64,000 nt of DNA from Owenia fusiformis (taxonomy: Eukaryota; Annelida; Polychaeta; Sabellida; Oweniidae): positions 30,901,001 through 30,965,000 of the forward strand of contig CAIIXF020000012.1 of the NCBI GenBank assembly GCA_903813345.2. The letters are read 5' to 3'. How positions within the stretch are numbered: position 1 is the first letter of the stretch; each line of letters opens with the position of its first letter. Under the pieces are notes generated by a model. The model did no database searches. It was not told where the DNA came from and saw nothing but the letters and a program-made list of their open reading frames with translations. Made by a program: the position numbers and the translations under genes. Of this stretch, positions 23,410-35,968 are shown in pieces.

Positions 23410-24812
23410 CAGAGCTGTCAAGTGTCTCGCGAATGGCGGGATTATCCTGCGAATTTGATCAAAATTAGGCTAATTCGCGTGTCCCGCAATGTCGGCTTTG
23501 ACCTCTGCGAATTTTCAAAATTGTTGCAATCCCCTATATTGTGATTATCTTATCTTATATAAGAAGTTAAATAAGAATAGTTCAAAAGTTGGCCTTTTTA
23601 CTACGCGTCTTGCATGTGCCTTCATCTCAGAACTGAGCAAATGTTAGCAAACGCGAGTTACAATAAATGGACTTTCAATTGAATCATGGGCTTTCAATTG
23701 AAAGCCCATGCCTATATGAATAGGGACATTTCACTGTCGGATCTGGGGGGGGGCTGGGGGCTCAACCCACTTGGGTGGGCCCAGAAAACAAAATTGGGCC
23801 CAAAAACAATTTTGGGCAAAAAAAGACTTCAAGGCCCCAAAAAGTAGGTCTTTTTGGTCATTACTGGGCCAAAATTTGGGCCCACTTTTCGGTTTTAGGA
23901 GCCTAAAATGTTTATCTCTGACCTGAAATTTGGGCCCCCCCTTATTGGTTCCCAGATCCGCCCCTGCATTTTAATATATAACACTATGGGGGTAAACATT
24001 TCATAGTTGGTCACGATCGCCAAAAGTGCAAAGTATTGTTCAGAATTTTTGAATTTTGTGTTAGATTACGGTGCTCACACCTGAAGCGGGCGTCGACTTT
24101 TGGCTTGCAACCGAAGATACCTCAAGAAAAGCTGGAGATTGCCAAAGATTTTCTTTGCAAACGAAGTTGGCCGAGGGTACCACGAATGTGAAGAGGACGT
24201 CTCTAATTGGTCAAAAAGAGAAGCTCAGCATTGAATCGGCAAAATTCGGTTGTATGGTTTACCTTCAGTTGTTTGGCTTACCTTCGGCTGCATGGCCCAA
24301 CCTCGATTGAATGGAAAAGATGCTGTCCCCACCTGAAGCATGTTTTTTGTTTTTGATAAATTACAATAAAGTTTAATAATATTCCTATGCGTATTGTGTG
24401 AAATTGTGTTGACGTTCACTTAAGTTACAATGTAAGTGCATTATATTTGATTAATCAGTATCTGAAAGTTTGATTCTAGTACTTTTACATTAAGTCCCAA
24501 TCACGCAAATCCCTTGAATGTCCCGGGACATCCCGCAAATTTAGGTGGATGTCCCGCGAAATCCTGCAAATTTAGGGCACTTTGTCTAAAAAATCTGTCC
24601 CTCTATGAAATCTTTGGTGGTTACCCTGTTAACTGTCCCGCAATTAGGGTGTTTGTCCCTCGAATGGTCCTGCGAATTTGGTAAAAAAATTTGGCCTACT
24701 TGCGCAATCACGCAAATCCCTCAAATCGATGTCCAGCAAAATCCCACAACTTTTGGGCACTGGGTCTAAAAAATCTGTCCCGCGAGAAAATCTTTGGGGG
24801 TTGACAGGACTG
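23410..24812. mobile_element. 1.4-kb element, CAGAGCTGTCAAG ends, TA target
   Basis: Left CAGAGCTGTCAAGTGTCTCGCG and right, inverted, CAGTCCTGTCAACCCC...TCTCGCG. TA flanks both ends. Interior has TCCCGC/GCGAAT words on both sides and another palindromic insertion at about 23735-23965 (GGATCTGGGGG...CCCAGATCC). No coding frame recognised. Confidence 0.6.
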
Positions 24813-25933
24813 TATATATTTACCAAAGTCATGGGCTTTCAAATGTGATTTACAGAAAGACGATACACCGTGACATTTTTATTTTAGGTGGACCAATCTC
24901 GCCCTCCACTCCCGAGCCTCCACTTGAATATACCCGAGGATTCCGAGTGCAAGTCATACTCGAATAACTCATCTTAGCCGGAGTTAATTGACTGGTTATT
25001 TCATTAGGTAAAGTTAATACTAAAAAAATAAAACCCAGTCTTTGTTGTCCATACTTTATTCAATCATTAGGGGTGCATAAAGTACCTCAGGTAAATTCTG
25101 ATGAAAGGTCAACCAAAAATTGCAACAGAATTCAACCTCACTTCACATGGAATTTTACCATCTTTTCTGCAAATATTGTACTCTCAAATGACGCCCTATC
25201 ATGCTTCAGATATTAACTGAGAATATTTTCATTAAAATTCGCCGTGACAGCCAATCACTACCACTGAAAATAGCTAAAATATAACATGCTACGAAACTGA
25301 CCTTTCACCAATTTTTCCAAAATGAAAAGGGAATTTCCCAAATTTGAATGACGTATTTCCTGCAGATTCTAAATCGAGGCTAGGGTAAATATTAAAAAAA
25401 GTCGGAATATCCAAGAAATGCATCTAAATACCACGATACATTGAACAATATCGTTCCAACTGTTGTTTTTCATTAAGATATAAAACAAGAGAAAGTGATA
25501 TACTACATTACATTCGATATACGGTGAGAATGAGCTTCAATTACTCGTTTAAGTATCACTTCCGGTTTGAAATTTCAGTGTTTTTCTTCCAAATTTTTTG
25601 CAAAAATAAATAGCAACATCAAGGCAAAGGGATTACAGTTTAAAAGAAATAAAGGAGATTAAGGGTGCAAATATAAACTTAGATATCATCTTTTAGTAAA
25701 TTTGTTAATATTTATGTCAGTCCATCCATCTCAAAAATAAGATCTATTTTTCAGAAGTCTGAAGAAAATGTACATTCAAGTTGCTTTTAAATGTGCTTTC
25801 TCGAAACTTGATGTTTGGTATAACTTTGTTCTGGGGCTACTTTTTCAATTGGTAATTTCAACACAGTAATTCCAATACATCGACGTTTGATGGAGGATCC
25901 TTACATTTTACAACTCAGCTTTACTGAACATAC

Positions 25934-26098
25934 CTGTCTTTTATGTTTACATTTGTTCGCCATTTGAATTCGATAGGTTGCTAAGGTTGTTGCTACTGAA
26001 GATCACAGACAGTAATGTAATGTTCTAGAATTGTTTAATTGATATCATTATTTTTTTCAGCTGAATGTTATTCTCAACATGGAACACTTTAACGTTCC
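25934..26098. promoter_or_regulatory. probable divergent promoter and 5' leaders (MGST3 / claudin-like)
   Basis: The two genes are head to head. On the minus strand, a first exon could end at 25934 (GACAG|gtatgt) and holds an ATGGCG start that would run 10 codons and stop at once after splicing to the MGST3 leader, i.e. an upstream frame. On the plus strand an acceptor (TTTTTTTCAG) ends at 26060, and two short upstream ATGs precede the claudin-like start. No TATA box was recognised. Confidence 0.35.
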
Positions 26099-28496
26099 AT
26101 GGCAGCAAACATAACTGTGGCTAATCCAACATCTCCCGATCTCTTCACTAAGTTTTTCATAGGACGTGTTCGTAGAGCAGAGTCAAAAGCTGTGCGTAAA
26201 CATGAAAAACGTAAGACAATTTCAGAGAATTCCACCACAACAAACGTTAATTTATTTCCTTTTGGGAGGGATGCAGTGACTGAACAGTCAACTACAAATT
26301 CTGAACAGAACACTGGTATGAGTGGAAATAGATCATCTGCATTTGGTATGGCGCATCGGAATAATGCAGACACGGGACATTCTAACAATGGACCCCCAAG
26401 TGTATTTCAACCCAAACAATGCCCACCTGCAAAAGTTTTCATGCGGCACATGACGATTCTTATGAAAATGTTAGGTAGTTTATTTGCCGTGATTGCCATC
26501 GCAACACCTCATTGGAGAGTGGATATCCATAAAATCAATTCAAACAACACTGAAGTTACACGACAATATGGTGTGTGGAAGTGGACATTCTGTCATAAAC
26601 AATTAAACGTCAGTGGAGGCCCAGAGGTTTGTTCTGACATGGGATATGAGTGGGATGCTCCTGAAGAACAATATTTCAAAAGTTAGTATTATTTCTTTTT
26701 TTATTTAATTTCTTACTTCTAGGGAAGAAGATGAGAATTCCCAAGTTTTATGAATTCCAATATGTTGTAATGGTCTATTAAATGTACCATGGTTTGATCC
26801 AACTAACCCAGTCTAGGGTCATACTCATGGAGAAAGAAAATTGGAAGCATTACTACAAAAAGCATCCCAATGTTTCCCTTGACAATTTGAATATTTAATT
26901 TATGTTTTTGTAAAATGAATTAAGATTCTGATCAAATATAGAAGTTACTGAAGTTACTGTTACTACATGTATGCGAATTTAGTAAGTAGAAGTACAGTAA
27001 TGAAAATATACCTGCTACAGGGCTGGTCATAATTAAACTTTGAGGCTTGAAGTTCAAATAGGACCAGCCTTGAATCAGGGAAATAAATAACCTACAACAA
27101 ATAATGAATTGTTTATTTAATAAAGGAACAAACAGTACACCTTTTCATCCTATTTGTGTTTAATTTCAATGTATTTGTGCTCTGCTATTATTACATTAAG
27201 TCTCTTACCCTTTCAAAGCAGCAATGCTGGAGGCTCTGATAATTATTCTCCTATTCTTAAATTCTTATCAGAAAGTACAATGGGCAGCATTTGAATTTAA
27301 ATTGTACATTTTTATCACAAAGATCACAATGTGATATAAACACAACTATAATGTTAAACTTATAGTTAAAAGAAAAAAGCGTTAATTAAGATGTGTGGTC
27401 TAATTTAGTATAGGTTTAACTAATAGAACAATTAACCAATCCAGATTTCAGTGGTTGACTGAGAGTCGTATCCTGAAATTGTAAACTGAGATTGCAAGTC
27501 GAAGTTTACAGTAGATGGGATATCATTTTGAGTCACCTTGAAGGTTGTTATGATATGTTGTGATGTCATTGTGATGTTCCAAATATTAATTGGCAATTGC
27601 ATCGTGCAGTCAATTGTAAAAATTATTGACCAGGCCTTGACCAGTCAGAATCAGATATTTACTGGTTTAATTGAGACCCTTCATTAAATATATGCATTTA
27701 TTTTAGATTGGACGACAGCTGTTAAAGTGTTTACGACGGTTGCGATGATTGGTTTCCTCATTGCGATGATCGTTGGGCTGCTCACTCTCTGCATTAAGGA
27801 TAAATTTGTGGCTATTTTCTGGTCTACAATTGCCTGGTTTGCTGGAGGTATGTTGAGTCAAACACTGAAAAAATATCTTGTGAGCGGTCTTACTAGAATT
27901 TATGCCTATTTTTTATTGTATTCAAAGCTTTTGTTTACACATCTTTAAAAAATGGTTAAGAGAATTTTCAATTTTGTCATTCACAAATCTTCTTTTATTT
28001 TTCTCTAAAAATATTGTTTTCCCTTTTCAACTTTCTGTCATTGTTCATTGTGAGTTACCAAGGGATTAAAGGCCAATGCAGTTTTTTTTTAAATGTAACT
28101 TACATTCACTTGTTAAATGACAATATTGTGGTGTTCAGTTTACACTACAAATAAAAATGATATTTTTTCAAAATATGAGACATTCCTTTAATAAAAACTA
28201 AATACCTGACTTTCAAGAACTTGTTAATGTTTTGAACTCTTGTATTTCCAGGTAATTTTATGTTTCTTGGTACTCTGATATTTGCTTATCGAATCTACGA
28301 TGCTACCAAGAGTACAAGTACAAACACAGGTTACTACGGATACTCACTTGCCATGGCAACAGTTTCAATCATCTTGGCTCTGATTGGAGCAATTATTGGA
28401 CTTATCGAGATACAGGTCCATTTTTTTCGAGAACGGGAAAAGGTTATGAAAGGAAGGCTAGCTGACGCATATGCAGGAAGTTCCGGTGATAGATGA
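26099..28496 (+). CDS. claudin/PMP22-like four-span membrane protein
   Basis: Exons 26099-26681, 27707-27847, 28252-28496; phases agree, 322 residues. The start is fixed by an in-frame TAA just upstream at 26090. Hydrophobic spans lie at about 117-137, 203-223, 228-253 and 272-296. The first extracellular loop has W139, G158-V-W160, C165 and C178, matching the W-GLW-C-C pattern of the claudin/PMP22 superfamily. A hydrophilic N-terminal region of about 110 residues (basic, then Ser/Thr/Asn-rich) is long for a claudin. The C-terminal tail is short and basic then Gly/Ser, ending SGDR, not an obvious PDZ ligand. Role in junctions or membrane domains is family inference; I could not assign an ortholog. 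Confidence 0.8.
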
Positions 28497-28551
28497 TTTG
28501 TGATTGGTCGAGATGTCCAATGCATTATGGGTAGTTCAGATTAGAATTGTA

Positions 28552-28557
28552 AATAAA
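28552..28557 (+). terminator. poly(A) signal AATAAA of claudin-like gene
   Basis: AATAAA 56 nt after the stop codon. Confidence 0.6.
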
Positions 28558-30050
28558 ATACTGTTATAGTTGATGATAGCTAGTCATAATTTTAAAATGG
28601 CATTATTCTAATTACATGTACAGTGTTTGATGTATGTAAAATTGAGAAGTGATTCAAAAGAAGTCAAAATGAAAATTTATTCATTTAATTACAATTAATA
28701 TATGTAGATTTGCATCACGCCTTTGTCATTGGTCCACATCAAGATCATATTAACTGGAGTTAGAATCATCCAAGATGGTGGACAATATTTGTTTGATAAA
28801 CCTTTGACTTGAACTAAACCAAGCAAAATCTAGATTCCAAATCCTTTGTCATGTACACTTTAATTGTTCCGATTATAAACAAGTATTCGAAGAAATGTAA
28901 AAAAATCTTTGAAATAGGAGGATTTAAAGAATTTGGACTGGTTGCAGCTTGTGTAAGATCAGTTTTGAAGCAAGAATATAATTATTAACATTACATTATA
29001 CTCGTATAACATAACTATCTTTGCTCCTATAGCTGTATATAATCACTTTTGATGCTTGGAAAGGTGTTCCAGAAACACTTGGAATACCTTTTGGGGATTC
29101 ATTAGAATTACTCACAGGCAAAATAAATGAAAACAACAGGCAAAATTATTGTTTGAAATTATTATTTTAACATAGAAACAGATGCAATATTCCTCAAAAT
29201 AACAAATAATTTTGGTTAAAACAGTCGGAGATGTTGCTAATGGAAACAATGTTTCTTAAAAATCAAGAATGGAAAACTTATAATTTTGCCACAGTATGCA
29301 TTAAGATTATTTCAATGACATAAATGTGCATATATACATAACTTACGAAACTTACAGAGATAGTAGAGATATATCTCTGTTACAAAATGTGAAATTTGTA
29401 TCATTGTGTCTCAAATATTCTATGAATAAGAATAAAAATTTCGAGACTTATGGGACAACCCTCGTATATATTTACATGTAATTCACAAGTATGATTTTTG
29501 CATTTTATTTGCAGAAGAGAATGTAATTTATATATTTTTTAATGATTTGTACTATACAGACAGTAGTAAAACTTGCTAGCCCCTTGTACTTCCCTTTCAA
29601 ACATCCTCCTCTTAAGAGAATTAGATAATGGGGGAGTGGGGAGTGGGAAGATCTTGAGGCTTAACGCAAGACTAAGTAGTGTAATTCTTTGGAGATAATA
29701 GTCACTGTATAGTGTATACATGCATATTTAGTGTTATATCAAAAATATCACATTTGTTATTGATTTTAAAAATCATCAGAATTTTATTTAAGGGCCCCCT
29801 TTTCAGAGGGTGATTTTGGATGTGAATTGTTTTGCTATTTTTATACACTTAAAACTTTAGTAGACTTTAGATGTTTTAGCAGTTGTTTCTCTAGACACCA
29901 AAAATATTGATCATTTTCCTCAAAATGAAAGCCAGAGTTTTATTACATGTAATAATTTCAGTATGCCCTTAGGTCCAATAGTGAAGAAGCTTTAGTGTGC
30001 AAAAATACTGTAATTTTGAAAGATAATGTTCAGTCTTGATATTATTTCAT

Positions 30051-30195
30051 TAATGCCTTGGTCACATTGCTCAGATTTTCACTACGGCGCCTGGCCGATT
30101 GAGTATTCTGTTCAAAATTGAATACAATATTGAACAAAACACTCAATCGGCCAGGCACCGGCCGATGGATTGTGGTAAATGTGACCCAGGCATTA
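30051..30195. mobile_element. ~135-bp GGTCACAT palindromic MITE, copy A
   Basis: Inverted ends TAATGCCTTGGTCACATT / AATGTGACCCAGGCATTA around a core with CTCAATCGGCCAGG. Other copies at about 53140 and 63757, and a fragment at about 56667. Confidence 0.7.
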
Positions 30196-31148
30196 CTTGT
30201 CACTCAGTCTGATATTGATCTCAACCTGTCAACTATTGTATATATAGAATACAAAATGTTTAAGGACATATGAAGATAGATGGGAGTATAGATGTTATGA
30301 CTGTATATATCCTGTACCATCATTATGATAACTGTTAAACCTGTCTAATTCGAACACCCCTGGGTTTTGCCGAAAGTATTTGGATTAGCAGGTCTTCACA
30401 TTTCAAGGTTTTCTTATTATGTGAGTCTATGATGGGTTATAAATAAATTCATTACTGAGAAAAAGGGTTCACATTGAGATGTGTTCGGATTAGCGAGGTT
30501 TACAGCTAATACAGGTTCTATTGTATCGTTATATACAGAGCTATTGCTTATTCAAAATTCAAGAAATAGGGGTTTCATAAGAATTTGTGACAAATGGCAA
30601 AATAAATGAAAGCAACAGGGAGTAATGGAAATTTTATTTTTGACATGGAAATTATTACAAGTATTTCCTTAAATCTAAAGGAAATAATTTCGTGTTGCGT
30701 ATGAAACCCCAGAGGGTATGTGTATGTTTGTAAAAATATTTCTGATGTAGTAAGAGGGGAAAATACCCCATAATACATAGATGAACCTTTATTCATGTAA
30801 AGGGTTAAGGTTAAGGTCATCTTTACATGGACATGGGTTCATTTATGCATTCTGGGATATTTCCTTTTCTGTTTGTCTTGCATCAAGACCAAGTTTCTCT
30901 CTGAAGCACTGGTTTGTACAAGGGTATCAAATGGGCCTTGGGGGGGGGGGGCAGGGTTGATTAAGTTATCACTTATCAATAAGACCATTTTATCCAAGAT
31001 AAGTGAATCGCATACACAGAATGCTTTGTATTTTAACTTGCTGTACAAAATTAATATTGTGTGTTTCCTTCTTTTTGAAATGCATGCTCAAAATAATTTG
31101 TTAAAATGAATTGCAAATACAGAAATGTATACATTTATTGAACAAGTA

Positions 31149-31446
31149 CAGTGAAACCTGTCTAAGTGGAACACATTTGGTGGCTCTAAAAGTATTCCAC
31201 TTGGAAGGTAATAGTATTCCACAGATAGAGGTTCAATTAACACTTTTTTTTATTCATAGAATTTATTTTACAAATACATAAAGTACATAAACATTATACA
31301 CTTGTAGTGGCTTTGCTGAAGGCATTATCAGCCACTTGATTAATAATCAATTAACACTTAAGTCAGTTGGTTTTGGGACTCTGAAAAGTGTTCCCCTATC
31401 ATAGGTGTTCCACATTTATAGGTGTTCAATGTTACAGCTTTCACTG
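31149..31446. mobile_element. CAGTGAAACCT family element with TA flanks
   Basis: CAGTGAAACCTGTCTAAGTGG to TTACAGCTTTCACTG, TA on both sides, interrupted by a 103-bp insertion at 31245-31347. Confidence 0.7.
31245..31347 (-). mobile_element. 103-bp retroelement 3' end with 11-bp target duplication
   Basis: Flanked by CAATTAACACT at 31234-31244 and 31348-31358. On the minus strand it ends in an A-rich tail (ATAAAAAAA) after GCAAAGCCACTACAAGTG. Target duplication plus tail indicate target-primed insertion of a SINE or truncated LINE. A related piece is in the duplicated unit at about 56795-56880. Confidence 0.7.
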
Positions 31447-32404
31447 TACATTACGTACTTGCACATTTATTGAAATTGTACATTGTGTTGTTCCGTCCTT
31501 ATTTTATGTATATGTGCAATTACGATATCATTGCTTATTTGCTATGTACTATTAAAACAATATTTTTGTATCTGCTAATTAACAGAATAAAAATTGTAGT
31601 TGTAGCACAAAATAAAATTTGAAGTATTTTGTTGTTTTTTTCATATAAATCTCAAATGAACTGTTCTTATTGAAAAAAAATGTCTGCATAAATATGTTTT
31701 GTGGGATGGTTACCTCATGGCTGGCAATTGTACAGTAAAACATGTGAAAATTGAACATAATTGATTCCTTTAAAGTGTTCCACTTGCGGTGTGCTCAATT
31801 TATAGGGTGTTCCACTTTGGAAGTGTCCAACTTGAATAGTATTGATTTGAATAAGTCATTGCTTCAAAGGACTGTAAAACATGTTCACTTATAAAGGTAT
31901 TACCTTTATAGGGGTCCACTTGACATATCTTACTTTACATTATAGTTAGTTTAAAATTGTCTGATCTATTCAGAGGGCATAATTCCCACTAAATTAAGGT
32001 AAGAGTAAGGGTGGATTCTATTTTCCAAGAGGAAGACAAATGCAACTATTCCCATGTACAATAGTTCTTGATCAATCAATTGGTCTTGTTGAATTATTTG
32101 TTATGGCAATTTACATTGCATTATTGTTAAACCCCAAAGCACAGAGGCTAATTAAGCAAGAAGTTTGACTTTTGCACCTTTTTTCAATATATCTCATACC
32201 TGAAAAGCATATCATTTAAAATAATTATTTTAGCTCACAGTACATTTTGTTGTTTTAAGGATGTTTACTTATGAATGAAGATTAAGGCATGAGGCAGACA
32301 AAGTCTCACCAAAATATTACAGAAGTATGTTTCTCAATTTTTAACCAAAACTGGAAAATTCAACTGGAAAGTCCAACAGTAGTAATATAGAACCTCTTCA
32401 AATC

Positions 32405-32930
32405 TTTATTTGCCTCGCCTATCAATTATTGACTCACCTGTTTTAAGATTTTAATTTGCCTCACCTAATGCATGATTCTTTCACCTGTTTTAGATTTTAA
32501 TTTGCCTCACCTAATGCATGATTCTTTCTCCTGTTTTAAGATTTTAATTTGCCTCACCTAATGCATGATTCTTTCACCTTTTTTAGATTTTAATTTGCCT
32601 CACCTCACCTGTTTTGCCTCACCTATTGATTCTTGCTTCACCTGTTTTAAGATTTTAATTTGCCTCACCTGTTGATTCTTTCACCTGTTCTAGATTTTAG
32701 TTTGCCTCACCTATTGATTCTTGCCTCTCCTGTTTTAAGATTTTAATTTGCCTCACCTATTGATTCTTTCACCTATTCTAGATTTAAGTTTGCCTCACCT
32801 AATGCATGATTCTTGCCTCACCTGTTTTAAGATTTTAATTTGCCTCACCTATTGATTCTTTCACCTTTTCTAGATTTTAATTTGCCTCACCTGTTGATTC
32901 TTGCCTCGCCTGTTTTAAGATCCTGGCTAC
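32405..32930. repeat. TTGCCTCACCT minisatellite
   Basis: About eleven irregular units combining TTTGCCTCACCTA, TGATTCTTTCACCTG and TTTTAAGATTTTAA, just downstream of the LRR gene. Confidence 0.85.
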
Positions 32931-33120
32931 TTCTCAAGTTCTTACAAACTTGACACAGAAAGTACTCATTGGTTGACATACTATAACTATGTAATATTTT
33001 AATTAATGAATTTGTACCAGAAACCACCATTAAAATTATTCAAATACAACTAGGAATGTGTCTAAGAGGTGGCCACTCCAGGATTATGTTGACCCACGAC
33101 CAGTCTTAGACTATATATTA

Positions 33121-35673
33121 TTATGTATTGTATAGGCCTATTTCATTGTATATATTATTGGGCTGTTGTCGCTGATGGGTCACCTCAATACGTTTCTTGA
33201 GCAAATACACAACACCGCATACAATAATTATTGTAACAATTGTGCCACAAACAATCGCAACAATTGTCACAATGTGCCAATTGTTCGGACAAGGAGCTTC
33301 CCCTGGTAACATAGTCATTGGTGATGTGGCATTTGTTGTTACTTCGCGTACATCGGTTGTGACTTCAGTTGTAGGATTTCCAACGGTTGTAAGCTCCTCT
33401 TCCTTGTAACATATATCTGTACAATTTACTGTGTAATTTGCACAACCAGTCCAGTGCTCTTTCGGTTGTTGCATCACAGAATGACCATTGCTACACTGAG
33501 GGTGCCAATAATTAAAAGACCGGATACGACACGATTTCAGCATATCACCAGTTGAGTTACTACAGTTTAGGTAAACTTGGAAGTCTCGGAAGTTACAGTT
33601 GCAGACGACAGTACTATTCCACAGGTCAACAAGCAGTCGATAAGGTCCTTCTGTAAATTCGTTAAAAACATTGACCAATGAGCATCCCCCGGTAAACTGA
33701 ATTCTCCTTGAAAATGAAAGATCAAGCAATTCCAGAGATTTATTAATTCCACAGAAGCTTTTGTCTGTGATGTTCATTCCAGTTTTATGAGTGCCAATCT
33801 TAATTCTTTTCAGGTTCAAACCATCAAACGAGAATGGACCAATCTGTTCAATATCATTGTTCATTACATCAATTTGCTCCAAGCCTTTTAACTGTTTGAT
33901 AGCAGTCGGAACATCCTTGAGTCTATTATTCGCCAACAATAAGAACAACATGTTTTGTTGTTTCCTGAATATGTTATCGGGGATAGTTTCAAGGTGATTG
34001 TCTGAAAGATCTAAATCTATAAGAGACAACAGGTCCTTTAGAAGATCACCAGACAAGGATGTAAGATTATTGGCCTTTATTATTAGGCGCTCAAGATTAC
34101 AAAGGCCATCGAACGACTCACTGGATACAGAATGTATTTTGTTTTTCCATAGGTTCAGAATTTTTAATTTGTTCAAATGCTTAAAAGTTCCGTCGGGGAT
34201 TTCTTCTATTCTGTTTTCCGCTAGTTTCAGATACTCTAGGGATGACAATCCATCGAAGACGCCATTTGGCAATTTTGATACCAGATTATTCGAAAGGGAC
34301 AATGTAAGAAGTTTATCCAACTTCGAGAAAGCCCGTGGGTGAATTTCTTGTATTGAGTTGAAATCAAGACGGGTTGTATTGAGAAAGGGCATGCCCTCAA
34401 ATGCATATTGAGTTATATGTGTGATATTACTGCTCATCATGTTTATAATTCTCATCTCCCCAGCCCCATTGAAGGCATAGTCCTCTATAGTCTCCAAGCC
34501 AGTCCTCGTCAACTCAAGAAAATCAACATAAAAAGCACCTCGAAATGCATTTTTCTTGATAACCTTCAATTCAAGGCACCCAAAGAAAGTTATATGCTTC
34601 ACACGAACACCATTAAAGCTATCTGCCGGAATACTCGTGATTGGGTTCATACCAAAGTCCAATTCATCCCATGTCTCATTTGACACAATGTGTGGGATAG
34701 AAGCTAAATTTGCTCTCCTGCAATTTATCTTGGTAACGTTTGTCATTTTATTCTGATAACATTCACAACCAGTGACATTGCCAAAGCTATCACATCGTGG
34801 TGTGGGGACAGAGCTCGGACATGTCAGAATATTTGTGTTTTTGACGTGCCATGAGGAATTGCGGAAGCATGGCAGCTGCGCCGACACCGTGTTTGTCCAT
34901 AATGTCAACAGTAGCAATGGAACAACAATTGAGACACATGTTACTGAAATAAAAAGAGACAAGGCATATAGAATTCCAAAATGGACATTTATGTCAGAAT
35001 TAACATTCACTCCCAGTGACATTCCCAAAGCTATCACATCGTGGTGTGGGGACAGAGTTGAGACACTTTAGAATATTTGTGTGGGTTACATGGCAGCTGT
35101 GTGAATGATGTTGATGTGGTTGTCCACAGAGTCAGCAGTAACAAGGGAACAACAACAATTGAGACACATGCTCCTGGAATAAACCAGCATTTTCAATTAA
35201 TTTGAACTTAAAAGCTGTTTATATTGGGACAAAATAAACCTCTCCTTGCAATGGCCAAATCAATCATTTTTCTGCGGGAATTTTATTGGAGCCATTTCTG
35301 CTCCAATATGAAGAAATTGAAAACAGTGCAGCCCATCCTAGGCTTCACTCTGAAAGATCATTTATTTATAACAATTTACCACATTATTTTGTCCATGTAC
35401 AGTATTTGCCAAAATAAGCCAATTGCCAATTGTCATACGATATTTCTTAGTGATAAGATTTCTTCGGTATAAGAATAATTATATTATTAAATTGAGATAG
35501 ATTAATTAATGTTCCTCTAAGAATTATGATGAAATCATGTCAACCCAATAATTGATATAACATATTGGGTTTAAGTAGTGATCAAGCGACTCCAAACCGC
35601 ACACAACTCAAATAAATATAAAAACATTTTTGTTCATTAAATATGCGTATTTCTTATAGTTACCTCGATCCAT
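33121..35673 (-). CDS. single-pass leucine-rich-repeat membrane protein
   Basis: Two coding exons on the minus strand: 35673-35664 (ATGGATCGAG) and 34943-33121. They join as GTA to give MDRVTCVSIVVPLLLLTLW and 610 residues. The longer open frame upstream of 34943 is intronic: an acceptor (TTTTTATTTCAG) lies exactly there. Order: signal peptide about 1-25; Cys-rich N-terminal cap with CDSFGNVTGCECYQ; about a dozen LRRs of the LxxLxLxxNxIxxIPxxxF type; C-terminal cap starting VCNCNF; Thr-rich stalk; membrane span about 561-585; 25-residue cytoplasmic tail with YNEI. No Ig or TIR domain. Likely surface receptor or adhesion protein; ligand unknown. Spliced start is inferred from phase, not proven. 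Confidence 0.85.
35000..35176 (-). pseudogene. partial duplicate of LRR exon 2 start
   Basis: Repeats the signal-peptide and first-cap part of the LRR gene (ACATGTGTCTCAATTGTTGTT relative, and CACCACGATGTGATAGC) with internal deletions and its own acceptor-like TTATTCCAG. Joined to the first exon it would read a signal-peptide-like segment, then stop within about 50 codons. Confidence 0.6.
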
Positions 35674-35968
35674 TGCTGTTTTAAATCTGATCTTCATCCA
35701 GATTTGTCCTCCAAATGCGTATAGAGCTGCTACTCTTACGCATATATTTTGTGTTATTTAATCACACTATAAATTGAATGATGTTTTTATCTTTAAAATG
35801 AGGTAGTACTTCAGTTAGGTACATGTCGTAATGTTAATTAATAAATAATAGTTGTTATCTTTATTGAATTATAAATAATTGAATTTGTATTCTTAGAATT
35901 ATACGAATGAATGTCGATAAAGAATATTTTCTAAACTTTATTTCATGTACATGATTATCAGATTATGG

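Larger units (their letters stand above)
28558..33120. other. gene-free stretch between claudin-like and LRR genes
   Basis: No spliced gene recognised on either strand. Contains relics of the CAGTAAAACCT family (about 30330-30510, 31149-31446, 31735-31930), a GGTCACAT palindrome and a minisatellite. Confidence 0.5.

Noticed and set aside
34944-35037. N-terminal 31 residues of the long LRR open frame
   Set aside because: An acceptor at 34944-34946 and a phase-matched first exon at 35664-35673 give a proper signal peptide; the upstream part is intron plus a decayed duplicate.
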